This document shows positions 1 to 12,900 of a DNA stretch of 64,000 nucleotides, piece by piece. The DNA lies in contig CAJNDS010000191.1 in the NCBI GenBank assembly GCA_905221605.1, positions 367,501 through 431,500 of the forward strand. The letters run 5' to 3'. Position numbers and translations under genes: made by a program. The stretch comes from Symbiodinium natans. Lineage: Eukaryota; Sar; Dinophyceae; Suessiales; Symbiodiniaceae. The notes beneath the pieces were generated by a model. It was not told the DNA's origin. It made no database searches and saw nothing but the letters and a program-made list of their open reading frames with translations. Numbering within the stretch: position 1 is the stretch's first letter; the number at the start of each line of letters is the position of its first letter.

Positions 1-170
1 CTTACTACTAACTAACTAAAAAAAACTACTACTACTACTACGACTGACTAACTAACCCTACTAACTACTACACTACTAACTAACTAAACTACTACTACTA
101 CACGACTAACTACTATAACGACGATGACGACGAACGACGAAAACTACGCTTTGGGGTACCAGGTCACTAA
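1..170. repeat. Low-complexity ACT/AACT tract
   Basis: Irregular runs of ACT, AACT and ACG triplets fill the left edge. No coding signal is visible here on either strand. Confidence 0.85.
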
Positions 171-187
171 CCCGAATGCGAAATACT

Positions 188-240
188 GACCGCCCCCCCT
201 CCCCCCCCCCCCCCCCCCACCCCCCAAAAAAAAACAAACC
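188..240. repeat. Poly-C then poly-A tract
   Basis: A long C run, broken by single T and A bases, passes into an A run and then CAAACCTATTC. The C-run/A-run/CAAACCT order recurs inside the element at 54250-54352, so this may be an element remnant. Confidence 0.7.
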
Positions 241-318
241 TATTCTAATTATTCAGGCCCCTATGTTGCATTAGTGCAGGCCTGCAAGGGTAGTGTGCAT
301 AAAGGATTTACGCAAAAC

Positions 319-399
319 TAGGGGACCCCGAATAGGCCCCCAAATAATAGGATTCCCTTGTGATAAGGACCCCAACAAGGTACACCCCAAACCCTGAAC
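319..399 (+). mobile_element. Short dispersed element, family 1, copy a
   Basis: It shares an ordered set of motifs with 2160-2235 and with the reverse complement of 53160-53275: GGGGACCCC, then CCCCCAAAT, ATAGGATTCCCTT, GGACCCCAA and AAGGTACNCCCC. No ORF. Probably a degraded non-autonomous element in the last introns of, or just beyond, the phosphodiesterase gene. Confidence 0.6.
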
Positions 400-925
400 C
401 CTAAACATCCCAAACCCCCGCATCGAAGCCGGAAGCCATCGGGACCAAACTGTGGCGAGTGGCTTGGGTCTGCGAAACCCCGGGCCTGGCATGCTTGATT
501 TGAATTAGGGATTAGGGATTAGGGTTTCGGGTTTAGGGTTTACGGTTTAGGGACTGTTCAGTAGACGTCTATCTGCGTGGTAAGAACCCTGCGACCAGTT
601 GAAGGAGACATGCTACTTGCAGCCGTCGACTTGAGTTTTAAAAGCTAGAATGTGACGAAGGAGCTTGCTGGATTCTTGTAAAAAAGCTAAACCAATTTAC
701 AAACCTTGCGCCCCTCAGGCAACCCTAACACAGCCTGAAGATCCACGCCACTTTTCCATTTGTGGGAGTTGGGGAGTGGTCTTCTTTTCGATGGCAAGTA
801 CGGGTCTAGACGGTCTAGAGGTTTGAGGGTCTTTAGGTAATACCTAAACCTGGAACCCCTCAACCCTGAACCCTGAACCCTAAACCCTAAACCCTAAATC
901 CCTGAACCCTAAAAAGTCTAGGCAC

Positions 926-996
926 TTGTCCCGGTCCATGAGGAAGCCAGGGTCCAGTTTCAAGTTCTTCTCGCGGTCACCTTGCAAGAAGAACTC
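926..996 (-). CDS. PDE exon: EFFLQGD motif
   Basis: Encodes EFFLQGDREKNL followed by a stretch ending MDRDK, the conserved helix that follows the ADIGH motif in class I phosphodiesterases. Acceptor GGGCCAG|GAG; likely donor AA|GTGCCT. It joins the exon at 2267-2356 in phase 0 to give RLEE-EFFLQGD, the family consensus. CCCTAAA-type repeats begin about 15 bases past the donor. Confidence 0.88.
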
Positions 997-3900
997 CTGG
1001 CCCAGGGCAACCGAGGCTCACATCTGAGATGCCCTGTAGTCCATTCGATCTTTGGTGCACCCAAGATCGTATAAACGCCCAAGAAGAGAAATATAGGGGC
1101 CTTAATGATTAGAATAGGGTTTGAGGGGTATAGTCTTCCCCAAACAGCGTGTCAACACAGGGGGGTTCTAACGTCAAGGGTGAGAGGGGCTCAGGTCGAT
1201 GTCACATCCCGGCGCGCCCGGCCGCCCTCGGAAACTGTCGCCGCTTTTTGACTCTGCGCTCGAGAAAAGCGCGGCTGTCGTCACTTCTAGACGACTGGGC
1301 TTGCGAAATGCTTCCGGGGGTGTGGGCTCGCGAAATGCGAAACTGTCAGTGCTTTTGGACCGCGGGGCTTGCAGTGACATGCCAATCATACATATATACA
1401 TAAATGTATAGATACATACATACATACATACATACGTACATACATACATATCTCTTGGAAAGCATTCGGAATCTGCAGTCTGCAGGAATTGCAAGGATGA
1501 ACGAATGATGATGCACCGCTTGGCTCAGCCTCACAAGTCTCTCATTCCAGTCGAGATTTTTTTTGCAGTTCGATTATGTCACAACCCTTCTCGGCTTGTT
1601 CGTCTCTTGGCGTCCCAACAGATTCAACAGATATCAAGCGACATCAGAGCCTTTTTTGTTAGGCAACCACTCGGGAAAGCAGGTTGCCGCCCTGCTGTTG
1701 AAACAATGCAGTGCATCTCTTTTACAGCTCTTAAATACAGAGTTTTCACACACAGACACATGCCCACACCCACCCACTCATGCCCACCCACCCACCCACC
1801 CACCCACCCGCGCATGCAAGTAAAAGTACACGGTGGATCCGGCGCTTTCTGCGGCTTTGATGCTTGGGCTGGCCATGGCTTGGGTGCTTGTGCTTCGGGA
1901 GTCAGCTCTAGGTTCTCAGCTAGGGCCTGGGTTTATGATGAGGCTCAATTCTAGGGCTTTCCTGTGGCTAACGCACTGCTCTCGTCAGGTTCCACACAGT
2001 TCCATGGCAACCACTGTGCGCTTGCGAAGCGACGTGCAATCCAAACGCCTCAGAAAAACCCTTGTGTCGCACCTGCCCTGCAAACCAGGAAGCCAGCCAC
2101 TCTTTACAGCAAACCCAAAAGCCCGAAACCCTATGGCCCTCTGGTGAGTTTACGAAGAATCAGGGACCCTTAATGTAGACCCCCAAATAGTAGGATTCCC
2201 TCATAACAAGCAACAATGTACCCCAGAAAATCGCCCAAACCCCGAGTTTTGACTTCCAGCAGAGACCTCCTCGAGCCGCTGTACCCAACGTAGGTGTCCA
2301 GGCCAGTCCAGCGCCAAGTGGCCAATGTCTGCGCACTTGAGCGCAAACTTGAGCACCTCTCAGGGGTGAAAAACCCCCTTCAGCTCGCATGAAGCTATTT
2401 CTTCAACGGACCTAAAGGGTTACATACTTTGTGTGGTGGTGAAGATTTTGTATAGGAGAGGGGCACTCTCTGCCACGTATTAGACCTGCATCCTTGTTGC
2501 TTCTATGCAAAACAATGTTGGTGAAGTAAGTGGAAGGATTGCAGTCCCTTCTAGTCGCTAGCTTTATGGGATTTACGGGGCCTTGATCCAATCAACACCA
2601 AGACCTCTACACGTCGGATCTCTAAGCCCAGGGTGAAGAATACACTGGACAAACATTGGCATCGAACCAACTGGACAACTCTGTAATAAGTACTGTGGTC
2701 CCTGCAGCACCATTGAGGCTTCCTCAGCCGTGGAAGGTGAGAAGCCATCAGCACCAAACGCCTTCCCGCGGACCGAGACTAGGGAAACTATGTGCATCAC
2801 GCGGCTTTTCCAGCCAGACTATGTAGCGGGGGATGCGCAACTTGATAGTCAGGTATTCCATGCCTTCCGGTCCCACAGCATGCCAGCATGATACCGACTG
2901 TATCTTGCGGTTTCTGTCCGACGAGAAACATTGGTCACGCTCTGAATCAGCACGTTGATTGCAACTGGGAAGCAACAGCCCTGACTAACTTAACGGCCCA
3001 ACGGTCCACCCTGCTTCTCCCTCCCGGTTCAGGATCTAAAGAGCAGCAGACTACAGACTGGCCTGGGCTGTCTGTATGAAGTTGGCCAGGAGTTCGTTAT
3101 TCAAAGCCTGGGCCAGACATCCTACACGCACAGCATACAGGGCGCATTTGGGCGCTGTTATAACATATATATATATATAAATGAATAACTATATACATAT
3201 ATATATATATCATATAAAACATATATATATATATATATATATGGTCACCCCCCCCCCCCCCCCTCGACAGACCCGGGAAGTATATTTCCGGTCTGTTCAG
3301 GAAGGGGGGGGAAAAGCACCACTCCAAAATTCCTCGAGTTTCCAAAAATCCAAAAACCCAAAAACTCCAACCCAGGGTTCCGCTTTTTGGAAACTCGAGC
3401 GGGAGCCTCAAAATCCTAAAACCAAGCAAATTCCTCGAGTTTCCAAAATTCCAGAAAAATCCACCCCAAGGTTTGGATTTTTGGAAACTCGAGCGGGAGC
3501 CTCAAAATCCAAAAATCGAGCAAATTCTTCGAGTTTCCAAAATTCCAAAAATCCAAAAAAATCCACCTCAAGGTTTGGATTTTTGGAAACTCGAGCGGGA
3601 GCCTCAAAATCCAAAAATCGAGCAAATTCCTCGAGTTTCCAAAATTCCAAAAATCCAAAAAAACCCACCCCAAGGTTTGGATTTTTGGAAACTCGAGCGG
3701 GAGCCTCAAAATCCAAAAAACGAGCAAATTCCTCGAATTTCCAAAATTCCCAACCTTGGGGTGGATTTTTTTGGATTTTTGGAATTTTGGAAACTCGAGG
3801 AATTTGCTCGATTTTTGGATTTTGAGGAAATTCCTCGAGTTTCCAAAAAGTTCCAAAAACTCCAACCCAAGTTTCGGATTTTTGGAAACTCGAGCGGGAG

Positions 3901-6900
3901 CCTCAAAATCCAAAAATCGAGCAAATTCCTCGAGTTTCCAAAACTCCAAACCTTCGGGTGGGTTTTTTTGGATTTTTGGAATTTTGGAAACTCGAGGAAT
4001 TTGCTCGATTTCTGGATTTTGAGGCTCCCGCTCGAGTTTCCAAAAATCCAAACCTTTGGGGTGGATGTTTGGATGTTTGGATTTTTGGTTTTTTAGAAAC
4101 TGGATTTTTGATAAGAGTTTTTCAGGCGTTCTTATATGATTCCTTATTATGTTTTAGGCTGCCTATGAAATTTTATAATACTCCTGTTCACTTTAATGGG
4201 AGTCCTTATGTAATTAATAAGACTTCAATGGGATTCCTGTATTTGTTTAATGGGGTTCGTATTAGATTTTAAAGGATGCCTATTAAAGGACTTTATTGGG
4301 TTTAATATTGATTCCTATTCATTGTAATCAAATGCCAAATAATTGGAATACGATTCTGAGTAATTGTAATAGCATTCTTCTTCCTAGTTAGTTTTAATAA
4401 AAGTCTTAGAATTTCAATAAGCTTCATAACAAATTTTATACATATTCCTATTAATTTCAATAGGCTTCTTATGAACTTTCATAAGATGTCTTACAATTTC
4501 TAATTGGGTTCCTTTTGCTTTGACAAGCTTCCTATTCATTTAAAAAGGCTTCTGATTAATTGGAATAGGCTTCGTATTCATTTTAACAGGGTTTCTCATT
4601 CATGTTGACAGGATTCCTAATAATGTTCATAGGATTCCTACTAGATTCCACAGTGCTCCGATTATGTTTTTAAATCCTGTTCCCTATTCATTTCAATTGG
4701 ACTCGAAGTAATGTTATTGTAACTCTTATTATTTGTTTTATTGGCAATCCTATTAATTAAATGTTTTAATAGGGTTCATTATAATTCTAACAGTACGACT
4801 CTTATTGTTTTAAGTTTTGAAGGGTCCACATTACTTTTTTATGGAATTTTATTGGCTCCTCTTAATCCTTTAATAGGATTCATCTTCATGTTAAACGGAT
4901 TCCTGTTACTCTTAAAAAGAATTCATAGATTCTTTTGTAGGGTTCCTATTAATTTTAATAGCATCCCTATGAATTCAAAAGGGTTCCTATTCATTTGAAT
5001 GGCCTATGGTTCCTCTGAATTTAGGACGCCAAGAAATTTTAATAGGAGCTTCTACGTATTTCAACCAGGTTCTTATTAATTGTACTAGGATTCTTACTAA
5101 GTTTTCAAAAAAAGACTCGTCTTAATTTCAATATAGGGTTCTCATTCATTTTAATGGGGTTCCTACTGATTTAAATAGGCTTCCTATTGAACTCATACGA
5201 AGACTATGAATCCAAATAAACTTAATAGGAACCCAAGTAAAACTAAGAGCAATCTTATTAACATTAATAGCAATCCTCGATGTCGAGCAAATTGTTCAGG
5301 TCCTTACAGCATGCGTCCTTCTCACATCTGTCTGCATCTTTCATTGCGAACACAAAACCGTACTAATCGAAAAAAATATCTCTATTGTGTGTTAACGTGT
5401 TTGGCTACTGTGTGCAGCTATGCTGTCCGTCGCGCCCTCAGCCCTTTTTTTGCTTCCGGGGTCTGTCGAGGGGGGGGGGGGGGGTGTGAGCATATATATA
5501 TATATATGTATCATGCTCGCTGCTCAGCCCGTGGATGTTCCTCCAGGCAGTCATGGTCACAGCCTGTCTGTGGAACATGTCGAACGTGTGCCACTTGGTG
5601 CAAAACAGGAGCGCATGCAGTGCATGATGCGTGGGTTGCATGTAAAGTACGTAGTATGCACATGGCTACACTGCACGGATATACGGAACGTACTTAGCGC
5701 ACGGAATGTAGGGAAAGTGTGGAATGTATGTAATCTGGGCTTGTCATACGTGTCACGTATGTAAGCGCAAGCACATACGTAAGTTGGTCGCACGAATTCT
5801 GTATACCTGCAAGCATGCGGCAGCATGCGTTCACATTGGCAAGCGTTCGTGCAATCGTGTTTTCACGCATTCGCGCGTTTGTGCCTTTGCCGCCGCCGCC
5901 GCCGCTGCTGCCACTGCTGCTTCTGCTGGTGTTAAGTTGTCGTTGTTGTGGTTGTTGTGTTGTGGTGTGCAGCAGGCAAGCTTGCTCGGGTCACTGATTT
6001 AGAGGTGCCAGGTGAACAGCACTGGAACAGCGCAAGCCCAAGAAACTTTGACCTGATGTGACTGAGGTGAGAGCCATGTCTGTCGCCAGGACCATCTCGA
6101 CAACGACCGACCTCACGCAAAAGCAGATCTGCCCCCAAGCTCAGAACGCCTTGCGAGCCTCTCTTGTTGACACGTTCATGTTCCTGTGCCGACACCTTTC
6201 TCATCAAGGATGCTTTGGCTGCCCTTCAAGCCACCTAAACCTGCACTTTGTTGCTGTCCTTCAAGCACCTAAAGCTGCACTTTGGATGCTCGTGTCCCCC
6301 GTCCTCTGAGCCCGCAAAATCCCACACCTAAACCTCCTGGATGCTTATCCCAGATCTCCTCATCTTCCAAACCCTAACCTCCATTAAGCTCCCCTTACCA
6401 AAATTCAAAGCCATGCGAAAGCTCGAACCAACACCGTCACTGGCCTGAGGTTTTGGAATTGGTCGCTGCCCATGCCGTCCAGAAAGTTCATTTCCTTAAC
6501 ATTCACTTTACATTTGAGGGAATGTGTTCGGGGACGCATTGAGTCTGCGCCGTTTGTAAAAGTGCTGTGATGCTTGACCCGCTTGCAAGTCCTCCCCTTT
6601 ACATCAACATCCAAGCCCCCCAAGACCCTAAACCCTAAACCCAAAACCGATTAGCCCGCCAATGTGATATACCACTTCGGGCAGTGTTCGACCTCCGGCC
6701 TTCGAGAGGCCAAAGAATATCCTTTAATAATTGTGCTCCTCCCAAGCCCTCAACCACCCTAAAACCTTTTGCCAGAGGACTCTCTTGCCTCGTGCCTGGC
6801 AAGGCGGACCCATCACAGGCCCGCGAAGGCAGCAACAGCATAAACCCTAAAGCCTAAGCCTAAACCTTCCCTAATCCCTAAACCCTAAACCCTAAATCCT

Positions 6901-9900
6901 AAACCCTAAACCCCATGAGTCCTCAGCCCATGCCGTGAGTCTTGAGCCCCTTTGCCGCCAAGGGGGCTGGCTTCATGAGTACGCGGAAAGCGGCTGCAAC
7001 GTGATGCTGCTCGTTGACACTCCTGCACGCGCATGTGCTCAACACGCCTCAGACACCCCCGCCATTCTCTTAGAGATGCTGTGTCAGCCGATGGCTGCAA
7101 CTCTCTCCAACACGCTGCAGCCTACGAGGCATCAGCTATGGGGAGAGAGATGCTGAGCACATCACGCTGCATCGAAAACGAAATGAAAAGTGTTCAAAGC
7201 TTTCACGTTGTTGGTGGATCGAAGGGCAGAGGGCCTTTTGAGTAGAACGGATGTTTTGGGGTGATTCTTGCTAGCATTGTAACACACCTGGGTCCAAACC
7301 CCAAAACCTTACTTGGCCATTTATGTAGGCTGGCGTGAAGCGTCGCTTGAACTTCGGGCAACTCTGGCTTGGGACAGGGCTTGGGGGTTTCGGTTTAAGG
7401 CTTAGAGCCAGGCACCTTGCAGGGCGCTGACGGAGGAAAACTTGCCACAATGTTAGCAGAGACAGAGAATGTGTGAGTGAGGGAGCCAGCCTCTACAGAC
7501 CCAACATTTCTTTAACATAACCATCACAGTCACAAGGAACTTAGAAGTACAGTTGCAGAGACATCCAACTGAGGTGCGGCGCTGCGATGCAAAGCTAGCA
7601 ACTATAGCAAAACTGAACAAGACGTAATTTGACATGAATCCGAGTGGATGACTGAACCTCGATCTTGGGGCGTACAAAGCAACGGCTGATATGTTGATAG
7701 CATAGCAGCATTCTTGTCATATGATCAACCGAGTAGAATGTCGAAAAGCCGCAGCGGATTCGGAAAGCAGACATCTCCAAGGTGGCACTACCCATACTGC
7801 GCACTGCTGGGTGTGGAGTGCTGCTGAAGGTGAAGGAGCACTTGTGCCCATGTTGCGAAATCAAGTACACGTGATGGTCGGTACCCCGGCACATGCTAAG
7901 CGAGGCCTGAAGTATTCGGCTGCCCTCAGCTTGAGCCAAGGGTTTTGGGGCTAGGGGTGGGAAAGATGCAAATCGCACTTCTCCTGAAAAATCAGCCCAA
8001 ACCCAATACAACACCAAGTCGGGAAGTACTTCTAAGCACTGTGAAGAAGTTCCGCCCGGAGAAGCCTCGCCTATTGTTGTACGTCACCGATCTCTCTGTC
8101 AACCTTCGTCGGCCAACAAGCATATTCAGGGAGGGTGGAGGCGGAGGGTGGTACAACCAACACTCCGTTCCTGGGCCGGCTGTGACACGTGACATTTCGG
8201 GTAGGGCACTGTAGGGACCAGCTCGCGTCAACATGCTGAGAGGTCTAGGCTTCAACACCTCGCGTGCATCCGAAAGACGTCTTGTTGTGGAAATCGTTTG
8301 TGACCCCTTCGTGCTCGAAGTCGTGCATGAGGGCTGCGAGTATGCCTTATGCAAGCTGCCACAAAAAGATCGGCTTGGCCTTCCTAACCTCAACAATAGA
8401 CCTGGCAGCCTTGCTTTCGCCACCTGAGCCACAAAGGGGCCAGAGCTGGACAGCTCGTGGCCAAGCAACGGTGCCAACACAGCTGGAAGCATCAATCCTC
8501 ACGGCCATGTTCTAAGCCCAGGGCCAGCCAACTGAATGAATGGCACCCGCATGTCCTCCTCGTTGAAGCATTCTCATTAAGATTCGCTTGCAACTTGTTG
8601 AGCCTGCTCTCCACGTTTGGTAGCTGTCGGACAAAATGGTGACAAGGTGCATTTCTGTAATCGCTGCTCCCAAGCCTTGGTAAAGCTTCGAGCGTGCATC
8701 CCCTCATGTGGCAACCCGCTCCTGAACCTTGTGCGCCGCTTGACTGCACTTCGTGGCGACCCCGCCATGAACGAGGAGGGCATACATGAAGTGCACCACT
8801 GATGCGGCATGCGCCTGGCTACAAGTGCAAGGAAGCAGAAACTACACATGCTGAATGCAAGATCGTCTCACTGGGTGTTGTTAGAAACCCGAGGGGAAGG
8901 AAGAATAACGAAGAGTTCATCTTCGGATTGGTATCCTCCGCTGCCATTGCCGCGAGACAGGGAGAATACAGTATTTTGTCGGACCCCCAAGACGTTGCAA
9001 AGCTGCTTTGGAGGAAGGGGCGAGGAAAGCTCTGAGGAAGGCCAACTGTTCAGTTGACCAGTGATTCATGAGGAGATATCTAAATCTAAACCCTAAACCC
9101 TAAACCCTAAACCCTAAACCCTAAACCCCATCACAATAGAGCTCGCAACGTGACTAGCGGCTTTCAAGACTCATCACGACTAGACAAGCATCGTTCAGAC
9201 AAAGAGTCGCAGGCCTTCGAACCTCAACCCGAAGCGTCTCAGGAAGACCCGAATTTTCCGGAACCAACCCCCAACCTTCTACTCTCTGACAACCTCGAGG
9301 CAGTGCGCAATTGCGACTGGATTCCTCGTAACGTGGCGCAGCCAAGTTGCGGAGTTGTGATAGCGGTTACTCTGTGGGTAACCATTCTCCACCTCGATGA
9401 GGAAACGCTTAAGCTTCGTCTCGTCTAGACCTGGGCAGCTGAGCTGAAAGAATGGCTGGTTTCCGAGTAATCCCCATGATTGCTCGCTGTAGAGTGCCCT
9501 TGCGGTCAACGGATTTCCGACACGGTTTAGGGTTTAGGGTTTGGAAGCCTCTCGCAAAATTTACAAGGGTCTTTCCAATTTGGGTTCGTGATGGCATTCA
9601 CGCTCGCTTAGGCTTGCCGGTCTGGTTTTGATTTAGAATTTGCCCGGGCCCCCCGAGGAACCGCAACAACCGAAAACCTCCGAACTCAACATGGCACCAT
9701 GTTTTTACGGGTACGTCGCGCAAACAAGATGGATGCAGCTTAGCGTCCGAAAGTCTGGATTAGGCCTAGATGCCGAAAGATGGACAAACTCATCACGTAG
9801 AGCGGCCGGTTCCTGGTATGCAGGAAACACATGCTTCGTTCTGTCGACGAACGAGACCTCGATCTGCTATCTGGTTACATGTACTCAAGGTCACGTGAAC

Positions 9901-12900
9901 AACTTCTCAGACGAACCCTGTGCGTCAAATGCACGGTAGTTCTGCGGAAATAGCAGGTCTGTGATGCCCCTAAGCATCTTGGGCTTCACGCCACACTGAT
10001 GCGCACAAACTGCTTACAGTCTTGCCATGTCTTGCCTGACTTGGCCCAGGTGGCCGAATGAAATCTGCTCTAAAAAATGCTAAAAGTGAATCGGGACCAG
10101 CTGTATTTTATCATTTTATGCAAAATTCTTCGATAAGAATACTAATGGGCGATACTATGATATCTGATTGTTTTTCTTAGTATGTCGGTATAAACTTGTG
10201 ATGCGAAAAGACTACGATACTTCATATTTTAGTATTCGAATGTTAGAACTTTATAAGACAAAATGATACACTACTCTCATAGTACAATACTCGAATCTTA
10301 GACCACCTTGGAGGCTTGGAGGTCTCGAGGTCTGGAGACTTAGGGTTGAAGTCTTCCTCCCCCCCCCGACCCCCCGCCATCCGCCCACCCCTCTCACCCA
10401 TGCCAGATGCAGAGGCTTCCCCCCAGACTGGGCCGCTACGGCTACATGTCTTGATGGGCGCAGCACCTTCATTGGCGGCCAAGGCGCTTTGTGAGCTCAC
10501 CCAACGTCAAGGTGTCGGCAGTCCAACTTTGCATGGCAGCCGCCAGGACGGGCTGCAGCAGTCTCATCTTCCCCTTGCGTTGGAGTCCATCTAGGGCAAC
10601 ATGTGCTGCAAGCTTTCTGTGAAATGGTGCAGGTGGGCTCAGGCACATGGCAAGGTTGCTGGCCGCTAGACTCGCGAAGGGGTGTCACTGACGATGGCAC
10701 AAGCCACGGAAGTCGAGCTGAACAAACTACATACTGACAACTGCAATGAGCATGGCCGCAGATACTTCGCACAAGCCGAGACAGGAGAGACATGCGACAT
10801 GCCAAGCAGTTCCCCAACACGCGAACCTCCAGCTCCTCGGCTGGATCCTGGGCATGTTAGCAGAGTGAAGGCGTTGGCAGAGGTAAGGCGCAAGCAGCGA
10901 GAAATCCCGTCCACCCTTCCGATCCTCTCGAACCCGAAACCCAAAGCCCTTCGCCACCCTTGAAGCCTGCAGAATGTCTACTGAGTAGCACCAGAGAACC
11001 CCAAAACTACGCAACTCTAGGCAGTGCTGCCGCGGTGCAAGCAGTGGCTCGGTTGGGAGTCGCTTCATTGATGACTGTGCAGATACCGGCTCCTGAAGAG
11101 TCAGACCCCGACTTTTTGGTGGTAGGTGGTGGGTTCACGACAGGCGTTATGTGAGAATGGTGTCGGGAGCGGTGTGCTTAACTCAAGGAGCTGGCAACAA
11201 TCATACGGTACACGCGGGCGGTCCCGCTGATGTTCCTGAACTCCTTGCGCACGTCTGACAGTAGGCTAGCAACACTTGGGGGTGGTGGTCGAAACAAGTT
11301 ATGGTAAGTTTCTTGTGCATATGCGACAGTACGTGGGCTACTGTTTAACTGGCGATGGTGCAACTGCACTGGCAATTCTCCGCAACCTTCTCCTGACAAG
11401 AACAATTCGCTTCTTCGAGCATAAACCCAACGATGCCTTTTTGCTAAAACAGTGTTTTATGATTGCTGATTTCCGTGGCTCGGGAACCCAAAGCCCTAGT
11501 TAACGGCCCCTTGAGAACTGTTTTGCTCAGGGCGCGCCTGTGAGGAAGCGCTTTCCTCCTGCGGTTGACCTCGTGGGGTTTCCGTGGGGGTTTCTCCAGC
11601 GCACAGGGATACTGGTTCCAGTTGTGATCTCGCAACACGAGCTGTGGATGAATTGCTCGAGAGGGAGGACCAGCACTATTCAGGGAAAACCGAGTTTTGC
11701 TCCGATTGCTCAAACGGCCAGATCTCGAAACATCTGCTCCCCCTAGCAAACTGTGAGTCTGGATAGCATCAGGGATGTCGCATGAACCTAACGAGAGTGT
11801 CAGCTGCTTCGTTCTGTTCTCCGCTTCTGCAGCCAAGTGGACATCAAGATGTAACTTGCCTAACCCTCCCTGTGTCTGGGTCGCAGGGGCAGTGGGGGGG
11901 GGGGGGGCAGCCAAGACGAAACAAGGTTCGTTACACATAGCAAAAATTAACACGCACGCCAAAGCCAGATCTACATGCCACTGTAGGCGCTGTTTGGCGG
12001 CAAGGGCATCTCTTCAGAAATGCCGCTGCTGATGATGGCCGAACCCGCCTGTCAGGTAAAGAGGTTATCCTTAATATACTCCTAAGTATGGCCCCGGGCA
12101 TCTCACGCTTTCAGCGTTCGCACCAAAGAAGATTTTGTGACAGGTTGGTTCAGCTCTTGTCAGTATGTCCTGAGCATTGGCCTCTCCTCTCACCGCAAAA
12201 ATAGACAAGCTCTGCTAGTCCAATGAAGCAAGAAATGCAAATCTCTTGCCGTGGGGTAGTTCCTACGACTACTAGGTTGGCTGATCATCACCACTACGGA
12301 ATACTGCGGCCTCAAAAGCATGTCGTGATGTTCTGCTCAAGACTGCCCTCTGAGATGGTCAGGAATCGCCCCCGATTCATTCTCGCCGCGACATGGGGGG
12401 GGGGGGCGGGAGCTAAACCGCCCAACAAAAACCTTGGGTGGGAGCTGACGTGTGGCTCCTAAAGGCGAGCCCGTCATTCCTTTAACGGGGCCTGCGAAGC
12501 AAACACTTCGAAGAAGAGCTGGTCATCTTGCGTGAAAGTTAGGCGCTGGGCTGGACGGGCAGCTTCTCCTGGCAAAAGCTGCCGACTTAGGAAGGGCTAG
12601 GGTTTAGGGTTTAGGGTTTAGGGTTTAGGGCTGCTTCTGATTGTGATAACTAAACGTGCTCTGAACTGTGGGGTGTGTTAGAACGCAAAAAAGAGAATAC
12701 CGGCCTGTGCTTGATAGCGTCTGCATGCATATACCCTACAAGGAACTACAACGTATTTTGTGGCCCCGACAGGTCTGTTTTCGACCTCAACTCTCCAACT
12801 AGGTCTATAGTACAGGGATGTATAGGGCACGAGGGCTTCTGCATGCTGATTCCTCCAGCCGCTGCATCAAAACATATGAAAACCAAGAATCCACCAATCT

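Larger units (their letters stand above)
3222..5510. mobile_element. Composite 2.3-kb element with inverted (AT)n/poly-C ends
   Basis: The left end reads (AT)n, GGTCAC, a long C run and TCGACAGACCCGGGAAG. The right end is the reverse complement of almost the same string: GGGGTCTGTCGA, a long G run, GTGTGAGC, then (AT)n. Between them are the 102-bp palindromic array (3329-4100) and an AT-rich tract (4100-5280). No transposase ORF is visible. It lies in the 3.7-kb PDE intron between the exons at 6.1 and 2.3 kb. Non-autonomous element or a foldback structure; inferred from the paired ends only. Confidence 0.6.

Noticed and set aside
3181..4096. Open frames of over 200 codons on both strands with FLETRAGASKSKNRA-type repeats
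   Set aside because: Generated by the 102-bp palindromic array; both strands and several frames are equally open.
11444..11962. 172-codon minus-strand frame within the PDE gene
   Set aside because: Low-complexity Pro/Ala start, no motif, and no splice logic connecting it to the neighbouring PDE exons. I could not exclude a linker exon but cannot support one.
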